From contig CM058238.1 of assembly GCA_030180135.1 (NCBI GenBank), positions 43,551,765-43,615,764 of the forward strand: a stretch of 64,000 nt of DNA. The letters are read 5' to 3'. The notes below the pieces were generated by a model. That model made no database searches, was not told the origin of the DNA, and saw only the letters and a program-made list of their open reading frames with translations. Numbering within the stretch: the first letter of the stretch is position 1; every line of letters begins with the position of its first letter. The DNA is from Orychophragmus violaceus. Its lineage: Eukaryota > Streptophyta > Magnoliopsida > Brassicales > Brassicaceae. The translations under genes and the position numbers were made by a program. This document shows positions 24,233-38,489 of the stretch, in pieces.

Positions 24233-24708
24233 CAGGCGTGGGTTGTGCTATGAGATGATAGGACACATGGCCCAATCATGTTAACTCATTTGTTAGTTCA
24301 AAGTTTCTGATTTTCAAGTTTGGTTCTATTATGGTAAGATTTTGACACGTGAAGAGCGGTGGTGAAACGAATCTCCTTTGGATGTGGATACTCGTATTTA
24401 TTTCTGAAAATGAAGATATTTTAGCATGCATATAATTGGTGAAACAAGTACGTAATCTATACTATAACAACATGAAACCGTCTATGGTACAAAAATGTTG
24501 TATTTTCGAAAATTATTCTTGAAGTCGTTAGAAGTGTATTTTTTCATTAAGAGTAAAACCTGGAATTTTTGGATATTTTGTTACGCGAACTCGCGGATCC
24601 GGGCCGGGTTTTTTTTTTCGCGGATCCTTCTTTCTAATTGTGTCCGTCTACTCGCGTGTGTTCTATTCCGACCGTCCGTTGAATGTTGCTCATTTTAAAT
24701 TTTGGCAC

Positions 24709-24785
24709 GCGGATCCTAGTCGGGTTTAGCGCGGATCCTAATCGGATATAGCGCGGATCCTAATCGGATATAGTGCGGATCCTGT
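24709..24785 (+). repeat. 22-bp repeats resembling the Helitron 3' end
   Basis: gcggatcctaatcggatata units start at 24709, 24731, 24753 and 24775, an exact 22-bp period; the first reads gcggatcctagtcggg. They resemble this Helitron's own 3' terminal motif (tgcggatcggatcctagt at 30641-30658). Further gcggatcc motifs lie at 24593 and 24621. Confidence 0.85.
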
Positions 24786-25932
24786 TTTTAAATCTCCCCC
24801 GTTCATTATTAACGTTTTAATCTGGCCGTCCAATCTAGGGGATATTAAATCGATATAGCCCGGAACCCGTTTTCTGATCTAGGTCGTTCATCTTATGTAT
24901 TCGAATCTAACCGTCCAAGTTGTAAACATTTGTTTTGCATTAAATCATTCGATATCTTGCATATCAGATTAGGAATCTAAATATATTTTGCTTTTCACCC
25001 AAGTCGAGCTAATACATTCGAATTCAAAATGTTTCTAAAATCAGTTACGATAATATATTCGATATCAGTTAAAGATATTTATGATTTAAATTTTCATTCG
25101 AATATGCCAATAATATTCTAAACATTTTGACCTAACAAATAATCTATAAATATAGATGTCCACCACCAACAGCTTCATAGTCTTGGTTACGTAACATTGT
25201 TGGGGCAAAAGTTATCCCTGATCCTTTTCATCATTATTTCATTAACGAATCTTATTCGTGTTTCTACAATCTTTGTTTTTGATTTTGTTTTTCTACATTC
25301 TTTGTTTTGATTTTGTTTTGTTTTATGGTTTTATTGTGGCTATTGTTATGGTTTTCGCATTATACTAATGTTGGGGATTTAAGAGATGCAAGGTTCAGTT
25401 GATTTTATGTTGCCTCCAGATTAACAAAGCAATAGAGCTTCTCCATATTGCAATTGTCAATCCTTAATGTATATTTTCAAACATTAAGGGTAGACTATAA
25501 GTTTTGATTTTTTTTTTGTTATGTTTTTTTTTGGTCAAAAGATGATGTCTATTTTATGGTTTTTTCGTATTGCTCTAATGTTTTGGATTTAAGAGATGCA
25601 AGCTTCGGTCGATTATAGGTAGCCTTCAAACATTAAGGGTTGGACTGTTAACAATTAAAAATTAAATCAGTTAAGGCTGAAATGTGAGTTATTGTTTTGT
25701 ATTTTCATGGTTGATCCACGAAACGATTTGGGCTAAGACAGTTAATTATAAGCGGTTATGGCCCAAACGTTTTTACTTAGCTAAGGGTTTTCATTTGGTG
25801 AATAACACCTTTTACTCGCCACTTTTAGAAATTATTAAAGTTTGGAACCCTAGACGCTTCAGTTTCTTACTGCTTAACCAAACAATAACTTCTTTCTTGG
25901 TAATTTCTCTGAAATTTCACCGATTCCCAAAA

Positions 25933-27253
25933 ATGGCTCCACAGATTATTCAAAAAAACTCTCAAATCAATAGCTTGGTTCCTCGGCATCTGGGAACTAA
26001 AAGTAATGCTTTTGCGAGTTTGGATGTGTTTGACACACGATTTGGGAGATGAGTGCATCAAGATGCTCTTGGTCGATGAGGAAGTAATTTCTTTTTTTAC
26101 TCTTTCATTTGTTCTATTTAAGGTTATTGCATGTTTATCTGAGTAATTTCTTATATGGATTTAGGGTGTTAAAATAGAGGCTACTGTTCATGTCTCTGAT
26201 GTGCCAAAATTCCGCTTCCTAACATGGTGTGAGGGCCGATGGTTCGAGCTTAAGCATGCTCGGGTTGTACAAGCACCTACATATGGTTCCTTGACTCCTC
26301 ACGACTTCAAGCTCATCTTTGTTGAATACACAACTTTCTGCCTGACATACGATAATATCCCTAATGGTCATTTTATGGAATATCCATCAATTCCGGATAT
26401 ATTGTATGGGAGAGTTGCTGATGAATATCCGAAAGGTAACCATTAATATTCAGATTTGTGATATTGTTGCGATCATAATAATGATCAAGTTTGCATAAAT
26501 TTTTTGGAAAAGTATGGAAGATGTTATTATCAAATTTTATATATACATGTCTTATCCGGAATGTATTGTTCTGCGTAGATGTTCTTGGTGTTGTTACACA
26601 CGTTGGAAATATGCAACCTTATTGGGCAGGACCAAAGTTGCATTTTACCATTCGTGACACAAGGTTAGCTAATATTAAAGTCTCATATATATTTTCAAAT
26701 ATATATGGATATTATTGGCAAATAGATTTGATTGTATCGAAGAATATAACTTGGAACAACTTTGATTACTAGCCTCCGGAGTCTTCAGTGTTTGATAATT
26801 GGAAAAGCTGCCCAGGAGCTCCTAAGAAGGTTTTGGAAAGATGCCGATAGACATCTCTTTGTAATTCTCCGGTGCTTCTACATTAAGCATGAATCCAGTA
26901 AGATTATATGTGAAATGTTTTCTTCTTAATAAGCCTTGTTTATCATTATCAAATTTTGATGTGTTTTATTGATTTAAACATTATATTTCTTTGTTCATAA
27001 TATAGATGTAACTTGGCTAAGAGGACATGAGCCTATTTCAGCGATATTGTACGATCAAACTGATAATGCATACTACAATGGACTCCTCAACAGGTTGTGT
27101 ATGTTTTACTGAAATATAGAAATATTTTGACTATTATTAATATTGCGTTTGTCTGTTAGTTATTAATTCATTGTATCTCTGTTATGTAGCTTTGCAAATC
27201 CAGTGCCTGCTCGGTATCCTGAAGAAGTCGACGTCTCGCATTTTATATTTTAA
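25933..27253 (+). pseudogene. Helitron RPA-like (DUF223/OB-fold) gene, six exons
   Basis: Single-stranded-DNA-binding RPA1-like protein of the kind carried by plant Helitrons. Exons with GT-AG borders: 25933-26083 (MAPQIIQKNSQINSLVPRHL), 26165-26435 (VKIEATVHVSDVPKFRFLTW, VVQAPTYGSLTPHDFKLIF), 26579-26663 (DVLGVVTHVGNMQPYW), 26773-26897 (ELLRRFWKDADRHLFVILRC), 27006-27093 and 27190-27253 (SFANPVPARYPEEV, stop). Start chosen at MAPQ because a second copy (58877, minus) starts identically. One extra G near 26046 (tttgggagatgag) shifts exon 1; skipping it restores the RFGDECIKMLLVDEE reading. Otherwise intact. The normal partner would be a Helitron Rep/helicase, absent here. Confidence 0.75.
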
Positions 27254-27699
27254 ATCATGTATCTCGGTTCTATAAACAAAGAATGTATTTTTTGGTTAGA
27301 GGATGATAAGTATCCTCTGTATGTTTGTTTTAAAAACTTAAGTCCAGTATGTTTTGATATTAATGTGTGGATGTTAAACCTTATGCATATGAAAATCTTA
27401 ATGTTTGTTGTTGCTTTGTGTCGTATTTTGAAAACCGTTTTTTCAAGTTATTTACAGAGTTAAACATTATAAGATGATTAATAGGAATTTTCTGAATGGA
27501 AATCTATATTGGTAACAATTTTGAATGGCAAAAGTACAATATCTTTAATGTCGAAGATATTTATATTCACTCTTACAATTTATTTGAACATATAGATGAG
27601 ACTTGCATGTTAAGTAAATCATATTGAGATTCCTTATTTGTTATCAGTTATATATCGATAATCAAATGATTATTGGTAATTTAACATATGTTTTTACAC

Positions 27700-30310
27700 G
27701 CTCAGTTCGAGTGTACCGAATACCATTTTAAGTTGATTGTGGAAGGAAATGAAGATGCTGAAATAACTAATCCAGTGTTTTTATCAAATTGCGGCCAGTA
27801 CGTTAAGAAATTGAAGATACTAAAATAATACTAGCAGTTATACTAGATTAGGTCGATATCTAATCAACTAATATTTAGGGCGTTTAAAAATTATCTTGAT
27901 TCTAAAATAGGCTACAATATATTCGAATTTCCATATTTCAAAACAAGCATGTTAACTATTAATTGATTTACATACGACTTAATATGTGAAAGATATCTAA
28001 GAAATCTCAATTTCGTATTAGATACTAATATAGATTTACGTTTGGTTAGAAAAATTAAAGCAAATTATACAAATGTTTGTATTTGGCGCCTCTTCTAATA
28101 TAAAAATATCACGAAATGTTTTGAATTAAAGTTTAACATCTACTTACTAATCATCCTGTTAATGAGAGCAGCAAAACGCTGCCACAGTGCATCTATGCCA
28201 TTGACGTGGTGGAAACCATATTCATCAGGTTAGAATTATATCGATAATTCACCAGTAACAAATCTTCTTCAACTATTTTTATTAGATGTGTTTATTCATA
28301 TTTTAATCTCTATTGTTTTGTAATTCATAGAATGACCAAAACAAAAGAAGATTCCCAGTGTTTCAAAATCAACCGTGGAAGAACAGTAAAAGATAACCAA
28401 CGATGTGTTGTAAGCTCTATTTTTAATAGGTTAATCCGTGATTTAACAAATGCATCTCGAAGTTCAACGATAGTATCATCAGTAGAAGAACAGTCTGTAT
28501 CACCCGAATATCCCCCAGGCAGAAGGAAATTGATATCAGGTTATCAAGATCCCTAATGTGTTATCATTATACTATTGCAAAATTTAAGTTGTCTATATGG
28601 TTTGCTTTCTTATATACAGGCCGGGGAAAATTGCCAGCTAATAAAAAACTTCAACATGATTTGAGTCAATTTTGTAAGTTTGTAGTTATAAGATGGCTCC
28701 AATTTTTTTAACTGTTAATACTTTACTTACATGTTTCTACTTTTAAATTGTCATATTTTGTATAGAAAACACCATTACATTGTGTTCTCCAACGGTTCAA
28801 TAGGAGAATACAATAGAAGCGGAAGAACTGTTCTTGGTGATATAACTAATTTACCAGGACAAATAAATGAAAGTAACATTGTGTCACCCGAATATCCCCC
28901 AAGCAAAAGGAAATTGTTATCAGGTTATCAAGATCTCTAATGTGTTATCATTATATTATTGCGAAATCTAAGTTGTCTATATGGTTTGCTTTCTTATATA
29001 CAGGCCGAGGAAAATTGCCAGCTAATAAAAAACTTCAACATGATTTGAGTCAATTTTGTAAGTTTGTAGTTATAATATGGCTATATCCAAATGTTTTGAG
29101 TAAAATACTTTACTTACATGTTTCTACTTTTAAATTGTCATATTTTGTATAGAAAACACCAGTACATTGTGTTCTCCAAACGGTTCAGAAGGAGAATACA
29201 ATAGAAACGGAAGAACTGTTCTTGGTGATATAACTAATTTACCAGGACAAATAAATGAAAGTAACATTGTGTCACCCGAATATCCCCCAAGCAAAAAGAA
29301 ATTGATATCAGGTTATCAAGATCCCTAATGTGTTATCATTATATTATCGAGAAATCTAAGTTGTCTATATGGTTTGCTTTCTTATATACAGGCCGAGGAA
29401 AATTGCCAGCTAATAAAAAACTAAGACAGGATTTGAGCCAATTTTGTAAGTTTGTAGTTACATTTAAGATGGCTATATCCATAATTTTTGAGTAAAATAC
29501 TTTACTTACATGTTTCTTCTTTTAAATTGTCATATATTGTATAGCAAACACCAGTACATTGTGTTCTCCAAACGGTTCAGTAGGAGAATACAATAGAAGC
29601 GGAAGAACTGTTCTTGGTGATATAACTAATTTACCAGGACAAATAAATGAAAGTAACGTTGTGTCACCCGGATTTCCTACGACCAAAAGGAAATTGATAT
29701 CAGGTTAGCAAGATCTCTAATGTGTTATCATTATATTATCGAGAATTCTAATTTGTCTATATGGTTTGTTTTCTTCTATACAGGCCGAGGAAAATTGCCA
29801 GCTAATAAAAAACTTCGTAATGATTTGAGTCAATTTTGTAAGTTTGTAGTTACATGTAATATGGCTATATCCAAATTTTTTGAGTAAAATACTTTACTGA
29901 CATGTTTTTTACTTTTAAATTGTCATATTTTCTATAGCAAACACCAGTACATTGTGTTCTCCAAACGGTTCAGTAGGAGAATACAATAGAAGCGGAAGAA
30001 TTGTTCTTGGTGATATAACTAATTTGCCAGAACAAATTAATGAAAGTAACATTTATAATGCGGCGAATCTTAACAAGGAGGCTAATGAAGTAAAAAGGTT
30101 TCCTGCGAGCAAAAGAAAGATGATTTCAAACATAGAAAATGTTGAACCTACTAAAAGACCTCGAAACAATTTTTGTCGTAAGTTTGTACTTGCATGTAAG
30201 ATTTTAATTATAAACTTCTTTGTTTTTGTGTTAACTTTACTGACAAGTCTCAACGTTCAGTTTTTAATGTGTATTGTTACAGCAAACACCAGTAAATATT
30301 CAGCAGGATA
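27700..30310 (+). pseudogene. Downstream Helitron gene with amplified LGDITNL exons
   Basis: A block at about 27705-27825 (FECTEYHFKLIVEGNEDAEI) and one at about 28163-28230 (LPQCIYAIDVVETIF) look like OB-fold or RPA C-terminal exons; they may be the 3' part of the preceding RPA-like gene. They are followed by a tail whose exons are repeated: exon A encodes SPNGSVGEYNRSGRTVLGDI then TNLPGQINES and a basic KRKLIS end; exon B encodes RGKLPANKKLQHDLSQF. Basic tails with an LGDITN motif are common in Helitron proteins. Exon A copies sit near 28350-28550, 28765-28925, 29153-29313, 29543-29705 and 29938-30180; exon B copies near 28620, 29004, 29392 and 29784. Some exon A copies are read with stops (28790s), so coding capacity is doubtful. 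Confidence 0.55.
28340..30180 (+). repeat. ~390-bp tandem repeat of an exon pair, 4-5 copies
   Basis: Homologous points (tcacccgaatatccccc... or equivalent) occur at about 28500, 28883, 29273 and 29663, then a divergent copy near 30095, giving a period of 383-391 bp. Each unit has exon A, a short intron (gttatcaagatc...tatacag), exon B and a second intron (gtaagtttgtag...tatag). The middle three units are nearly identical by eye; the first and last are divergent. Confidence 0.9.
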
Positions 30311-30357
30311 ATCCAGTCTAAACAGAAGAACTGTTCTTGGTGATATAGCTAAACTAT

Positions 30358-30410
30358 CCAGTCTAAACAGAAGACCTGTTCTTGGTGATATAGCTAAACT
30401 ATCAGCAAAC
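30358..30410 (+). repeat. Short LGDIA repeat at the end of the Helitron 1 gene
   Basis: aactatccagtctaaacagaag and ctgttcttggtgatatagct recur at 30313-30352 and 30352-30400. This adds one more shortened copy of the LGDI unit after the last full one. Confidence 0.6.
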
Positions 30411-30624
30411 ACCAGTTTATGTGAACGAAAACGATTAAAACAAAATCAAAGGTTTTCTAAAACTCATCCAAAAACAAATACAAATTATCATATATTAAGA
30501 CCTACAAATGGATATAACCCTGTTATATACTAAAAAATAACAATATTTACATAAATGTAGGTTCAACCCTATAACGTAAAATAAAAAAAATCAAACAATT
30601 GTAAAATGTGAATAAAAAGAAAAA

Positions 30625-30657
30625 AATTCCGTACGCTTAGTGCGGATCGGATCCTAG
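30625..30657 (+). repeat. Helitron 1 3' terminal hairpin and CTAG end
   Basis: ccgtacgcttagtgcgg can pair imperfectly as a short stem (ccg...cgg with cac/gtg-like inner bases), followed within 11 bases by CTAG and a T. This is the expected Helitron transposition terminator. Confidence 0.7.
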
Positions 30658-31499
30658 TTACATTTTAAAATAGACAATAACGACAAAAAAATAGATGGTA
30701 TTACATAACCTCCGAAATAATTCATGAAATTTTATTATTTAATTATATAGAAACTTAGTTATTGGTAGAATAAAAGAAATTTTACCTTTATCAAAAAAAA
30801 AAAAAAATTGGATAAGGCTGAATCTTATTTTGCTACATGTATTTTACATTTATAAACCTATTCGTATATAAAAAGTAATGCCTGAGATTTTAGTCCTACA
30901 CGCTTTAGGCATTTTCCTTTTAAAATGTTTCGTTTTTCGTTTTTCGAGATTTAGAGGTTTCTTTGGCGACCGACGATCTACGTCGGCGTCACGAGGAATA
31001 TCTAGTCGGTGCATGTGCGTAGACGTAGCCGTGGTAGCGATATGAGGCAGGTGATGTCTCGTCAAGCATCTTCTGGCGGTGCATGGAGGGTTTGGCCTCT
31101 TCGCCAAAGCGGCGGTGGCAGAAGCGTCTTCAATCGCAAGAGGACTCGGTAAATCGCCAGATCTAGCGCCGTCGAGGACTGTGGCGTATCAAGGATGGTG
31201 CGGAGGGCTACAGAGTTGAAGCGTTTTCTCGTCACCGTTTCGCAGCGGAAGTCGGCGAGGAGAGTTAGGAGAGCTTGCGCTGCACGTCGAGAAAGTTATG
31301 TGGCGGTGCTAGGTGAGATTGCTGCGTTTTCCGGGGAGGCTTGACGGAGGCGGCACTTTGTAAGGTCGTTTCGTGATTGGTTTTCTGGAGAATTTCTTGA
31401 CCGAAAGATGCTTGTTTTGAGATGAATTGGTGGAGACAAACTCCGATCTGAGTTTGTGCTGCCAGAAAGGATACGACCACGGTTTCTCGCTTTCGCGGG
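30658..31499. other. AT-rich then GC-rich unassigned block
   Basis: 30658-30880 is AT-rich with an A15 run. 30900-31499 is GC-rich (ggcggtggcagaagcg, cgacgatctacgtcgg) and resembles the GC-rich retroposon body at 16500-17500 in composition. Open frames on the minus strand (30850-31107, 31265-31723) show no recognisable domain and run across the LTR start, so I do not call genes. It may be a LINE UTR remnant. Confidence 0.4.
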
Positions 31500-34034
<2,535 letters not shown>

Positions 34035-35717
34035 TCAACACAATAATAGAGCTAGTGTCTCTCCATGTGTTGACACATTAGCATTTTAAAGTCATAAGGT
34101 TATGACACATCAATTAATGAAAAAGTTAAAAATCAATCAAAAAAAAAAAATACACATCACTTGACACATCAATTAATGAAAATTTTGAAAAGCCAATCAA
34201 AACATAACAAAAATACACATCATATTTTAATATGACTCATAAGCTTAAGTGACTAGATTTAATGGTGGACATTCGATTATCGGATTTGGTTCGGTTTAGA
34301 CCTTTTGGTTTTCGGGATTTAGAAAAATAAATCTTATTCAAGTTCGAACTATAATTCAGTTTGTTTTGGTTAGGTTCGAGTTTTTTTAGAATTTTAAAAT
34401 TTTTGAGTTCTAAAAAACAAGTTCACATTCGAGTTAAATAATAATTTATTTTTGGATTTTAACAAAAAATATAAGAAAAAAATATTGTACTAATTTAATT
34501 AAGATTAAAGATTTTAATATAATTTATATATGTAATTAAAATATTAATATTAAGTGAATTTTGTTCAGTTCAATTCGGTTTTTATATAATATAGTTTGGT
34601 TCGGATCAATGTTAGTTTATTTTTTATATAGTATATATACTATTGAGTTATTTTATAATTCAATTTGGTTTGGATTCTAAAAATTTGGTTCGAATTTGAG
34701 AATTTTTGTTCGGTTCATTTTGCCCATCTTTTATTTGGTTTATGACATTTTGGTTTGTTTATAAAATTCAAGTAATTGAGGAGGGCGTAACCAAATCTGA
34801 GACAGATATATGAGAATTTTTTTCTCAAAAAGAACAAAAAGTAAATGAGAATACTTCTATAAATAGGAAGGAGAAGAAAATTAATTTTTAAAATGGGAAG
34901 ATGATGAGTATGTAACATAATCGGAAGTTTTCGATATTAACTAAAGGTATAAAAAATAGTAAGATATAAAATAATACTAAATACAAGACCAACGATAATT
35001 TGGTAGATAATATATGAAAAACTGATACATCAATTATTATTTTTAGTTATTAAGATGTCATATGTCTTTTTGTAAAAACTTACATATAATAGAAATCAAT
35101 AATAAACTTGTATATGTAATTTAATTTAGAAACAAAACACGATTAAAAAGAAAAATGAAAAAGTAAAATATATGAACAAACGAATTAAAGAAGATGTTTG
35201 TCAATGCACAAAATTAGCTTCAAAAGCATAAATATAATTATTCAATTATAAAATATTAGATTTTTTTGTGAAGTTTCTTAATCTTCATTAACAAATTTAT
35301 TTTTCATGAAACAAACAAAAATTAAGAGTTTAATATTTCAAAATTATATGAATTGGACAAGATAAGATATGATGTTTAACAATCCAAATTTAATAATATA
35401 TTAAAATCTGCAAGCATTTTATAAAAAAGTAAACATAGTCTCAATAATAAAGTAAATATCATCTTTATCGATTTCTTGTACATTATAAAATTTTCAAAAT
35501 TTTATGTGGTTTTGTATAATATTTTTTATCCAACTTTCTCATTAATAACCAAAATGAACATTTTTTAATTAATCAAATGTAAAAAAATCAGATAATAGCT
35601 AAAAAAAATCAACAAAAGTTAAAAAAAAAGTTAAAAACCAAATAAATACTAAAATAAATTTATATATATAATTATTTTGTGTTATAATATCCGCAGCATA
35701 GGGCGGATACATACCTA
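34035..35717 (+). mobile_element. Helitron 2, non-autonomous (~1.7 kb)
   Basis: The 3' end is clear: atccgc-agcatag-ggcggat hairpin, acatacCTAG (35714-35717), then T. The 5' end is proposed at TCAACACAATAATAGAG (34035) after an A; it is followed by gacacatcaattaatgaaaa repeats (34105 and 34161) typical of Helitron starts, but this end is less certain. It contains no gene. Degenerate ttcggttcggattt-like repeats occupy 34270-34740, and the rest is AT-rich. Confidence 0.6.
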
Positions 35718-35994
35718 GTCATCTTAATGTTAGATTCAATGAATCCTCCTCCTCCTTCCTCTTAGCAAATTTCGTGGGTAATACTCTTTTGGATTTGGTT
35801 TTATGTCCCACAAATTTGTTTAATAATTTTTTTATCACTAAATTCTAATATATAATGAGAGTTGTTTGGGGCTTTTCAGGGTATCCACGTAAGATAACTT
35901 CAGCATACTACTTTGATGCCACGTGGCATGTCCCTACCAATTCATAAAACTCGCTGATTTTGTATGATTTTGTATCCAATTATTTCGGCTTCTT

Positions 35995-37849
35995 TTTTTT
36001 TTTTTTTTAACGCTGGGTTTTATAGCAGAGACATGAAAGCCTAAATGTTTCGAGATGCTACAACGGCAGAGCCAAAAGGAAATAGAAAACAAATGCCAGA
36101 AGGCATTGAACTTAAGAGATAAAACCATCAAATTTACAATTACAACAAAGATCAATGGATCCCGGTTGTTCCATTTGCGTGAAGGGTATTGCAGAGCTTC
36201 CTCATGAAGTAGCTATGGCATCAGCTTCAAGAACTTGTTTTAGCCAACGAGGACCTTTCCTAGCGACGTACGACTGCAATTTCGGTATTTGAGTGACACT
36301 TTGTGCGATAAACAACACAGCTTTGTTACCTGTCCCCAACGTATGATCTAAGGACCAGTATGAGATCCTGTTGAGAAACTTATGGATATCATAAATCAGC
36401 CCTTGAAAGGCAGGAAAGAGATACGGTTGCATCATGGCTTCTCTCGCATGTATGAGAGAGCACTCGAAGATGATCCTATCCAGCTTTAGACTGCTCACAG
36501 ATTCCACGGCCCATAGAAGACTTAAGAGCTCTGCTTCCACGATTGTATTTACAGATGCAAATGATCGACGTCCGTGAAAGATTGACTCTCCATTGTGGTT
36601 CCGTAAAAGCCAAGAGGAACCTACATTTTTGTCCAAGTCTGACCATGCTGATCCTATATTGCATTTCAGGACATTGGGTATCGGTCTTCTCCATGTGGAT
36701 TGATTTGTGAAAACTGGACCCTCTATGGATGAGCTTGTAAGCAGATGGTTGTTAACTTTGAGCCATATCTCTGCCTCTTCCATCGCTTTATTCACCACAG
36801 AAGCAGGTTCAAAACGTGTTCTTTCAAACACAAGGGCATTCCTTCCTTTCCAAATTTGCCAAAGAATCCAAGGGAATGCCCATCTCAGTTGTTGAGGTAC
36901 CTCTGTTCTGTTGTTGTTAGTGATCAAGAAATGGAGATTTAAAAATACAGAGTTGAGCGAGAAGCCTTGTGGAGGAAGGTTAACACCGGATAACTTCCAT
37001 ACTTCTTTGGCGAATGAGCATTGGAACAGCGTGTGGCAAATTGTTTCAGAGCCAAGACCACAGACACCACAGGTCGTGTCTGTTACCAGCTTACGAGAAG
37101 CCAGACGGTCCTTTACGGCTAGTGCCCCTGCAAGCATTTTCCAGAGGAAATGTTTGAGCTTTGGGGGAGCTTTGGTTTTTCATAGTTTCTTCCAGAGGGA
37201 TTTTTCCAGAGGTGTTAATCTTTCCCTTAGGGGTATGCCAGCCTCTTCCACTGCACATAACAGTTTATAACCACTTTGAGTGTTATAGTGACCAGACGGA
37301 GTGAAGCCCCATATAAGAGCATCTGCTCTGTTTCTGTGTGGTTTAATATTATAGATGCGCTGCACATCCTCTTCTACAACCACTTGTCGGAGTGCAGGTA
37401 AGCTCCACTGGCCAGAGACTTCGTCCATGAGGTCAGCTACTCTCAAAGTAAGGTCGACGACACCATCCTGTTTGTAGTTGGGTGATCTAGGTGTGTTATC
37501 CATAATCCAATTATCCGTCCATACCTTAGTGTCTAGGCATGTCCCGATTGATTTGATTAAGCCTTTTAACAAAAGCTCACGTCCATGAAGGATACTGCGC
37601 CATGCGTACGAAGGTCTGTTGCCCACTGAACACTCCAGAAACGAGTTTCTCTTGAAATACTTGTGTTTCAGAATCTGAGATAATAGAGCATCCGGTTGTT
37701 GCCAAATTCGCCAGGCCTGCTTGGCAAGAAGAGCCTGGTTGAACTTTTCCAAATCATGAAATCCCAAGCCTCCATTCTCTTTAGATTTACACAGCTTCTT
37801 CCACGCCACCCAAGAGATCTTCTGCTGTTTATCGCCACTACTCCACCAG
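35995..37849 (-). mobile_element. 5'-truncated LINE (L1-like) with 17-bp target duplication
   Basis: aattatttcggcttctt occurs at 35978-35994 and 37850-37866 and flanks the element. The left end in this orientation is a T run (35995-36009), the poly(A) tail of a minus-strand LINE. About 190 bp of 3' UTR precede the coding stop. The 5' end is truncated inside ORF2, downstream of the reverse transcriptase. It inserted into Helitron 3. Confidence 0.95.
36202..37849 (-). pseudogene. LINE ORF2 C-terminus: zf-RVT and RNase H
   Basis: One reading frame from the truncation point to a stop at 36202, broken only by TGA at 37180-37182, where WKKLW-KTKAPPK would be expected. Order: end of RT/linker (ISWVAWKKLCKSKENGGLGF), LINE middle region (PSYAWRSILHGRELL, KVWTDNWI), zf-RVT (KAPPKLKHFLWKMLAG, CGVCGLGSETICHTLFQC), then an RNase H-like domain (LKCNIGSAWSD, VEAELLSLLWAVES, IIFECSLIHA). 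The RNase H domain keeps the EAELL glutamate but lacks the usual first Asp (CN-x-D) and the Asp after FE. That suggests the parental domain was already inactive or has decayed. One stop in about 1.6 kb indicates a fairly young insertion. Confidence 0.92.
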
Positions 37850-38089
37850 AATTATTTCGGCTTCTTAATGTTGTAACTGGAAGGGAATTTAAGTTGCGCA
37901 TATTGGAAATTGTTTTATGGGCTTCATTTAAGGCCTAACCTGATAGCCCATCACAAGTAAAACCCTAGAATGCTTCAAACTTCATCTCCCAACTTCGAAA
38001 CACATAAGCTGAACGACACCCACCAGTGTCACCCTCCGTCTCGCCTATCCAACTCTATTTCAGTTACAACCTCCACGCCCCCACCTTTA

Positions 38090-38375
38090 ATTGGCAATAA
38101 GAGCATCAGTTATGCACTACAACCAATCGTCACGCTACCTAAATTCAATTCCTACCCCTAGGATCTCTACCGTCTCAGCTACCCGGATCTAAATCCCCCA
38201 ATGCCTATAAATAATCTCTGATCCCATCCAAACAAGTTACAACGTCTAAACCTCTATCAAATCACACACAGACTTCCGCTTCCAGGGTAAGCTCGAGCCA
38301 GGCACCATCTACAGGCTCAGCAACTTCATTATCCGGCCTGCTAAACGAGGTTGTTCTTCACTAGGTGTCTACAGT
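38090..38375 (+). pseudogene. RPA-like (DUF223) leader and exon fragment in Helitron 3
   Basis: The 38160-38230 leader (ctctaccgtctcagctacc, then atgcctataaataatc) aligns with 41725-41785 of Helitron 4 (ccctaacgtctcagctccc, atggctataaatac), so a shared promoter with a TATA box near 38206 is likely. The readable coding piece is LEPGTIYRLSNFIIRPAKRG (about 38291-38350), equivalent to IKPSSV-KLANFIVRPAKLL in Helitron 4, part of the N-terminal OB fold. The rest of the gene was replaced by captured sequences. A 35-bp direct repeat (gaagtgaatttcttatacaa) follows at 38379 and 38418. Confidence 0.55.
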
Positions 38376-38489
38376 ACTGAAGTGAATTTCTTATACAAGA
38401 GATTGAGTTGCATATCGAAGTGAATTTCTTATACAAGAGATTTGGGTTTGGTTGTGTATGTTGCATATTTTACACTGATTTTTATGGCA

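Larger units (their letters stand above)
24456..30657 (+). mobile_element. Helitron 1 (~6.2 kb)
   Basis: The 5' end TCTATACTATAACAAC follows an A (24455). The 3' end is a ccgtacgcttagtgcgg hairpin region followed by atcggatcCTAG, and then a T (30658). This is the TC...hairpin-CTRR form with A|T insertion expected of Helitrons. Inside are an RPA-like gene (25933-27253) and a repetitive downstream gene (27700-30310). No Rep/helicase gene is seen, so it is non-autonomous or its helicase was lost. The 24800-25900 part is AT-rich leader DNA with two similar blocks around aagagatgcaagnttcgg (25381 and 25591). Confidence 0.8.

Noticed and set aside
35720..35745. ttaatgtt...ttcaatgaatc repeated on both sides of Helitron 2 (34019 and 35724), read as a target duplication
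   Set aside because: Helitrons do not make target duplications, and the two copies differ by a 5-bp insertion; it looks like a local repeat in the host sequence.
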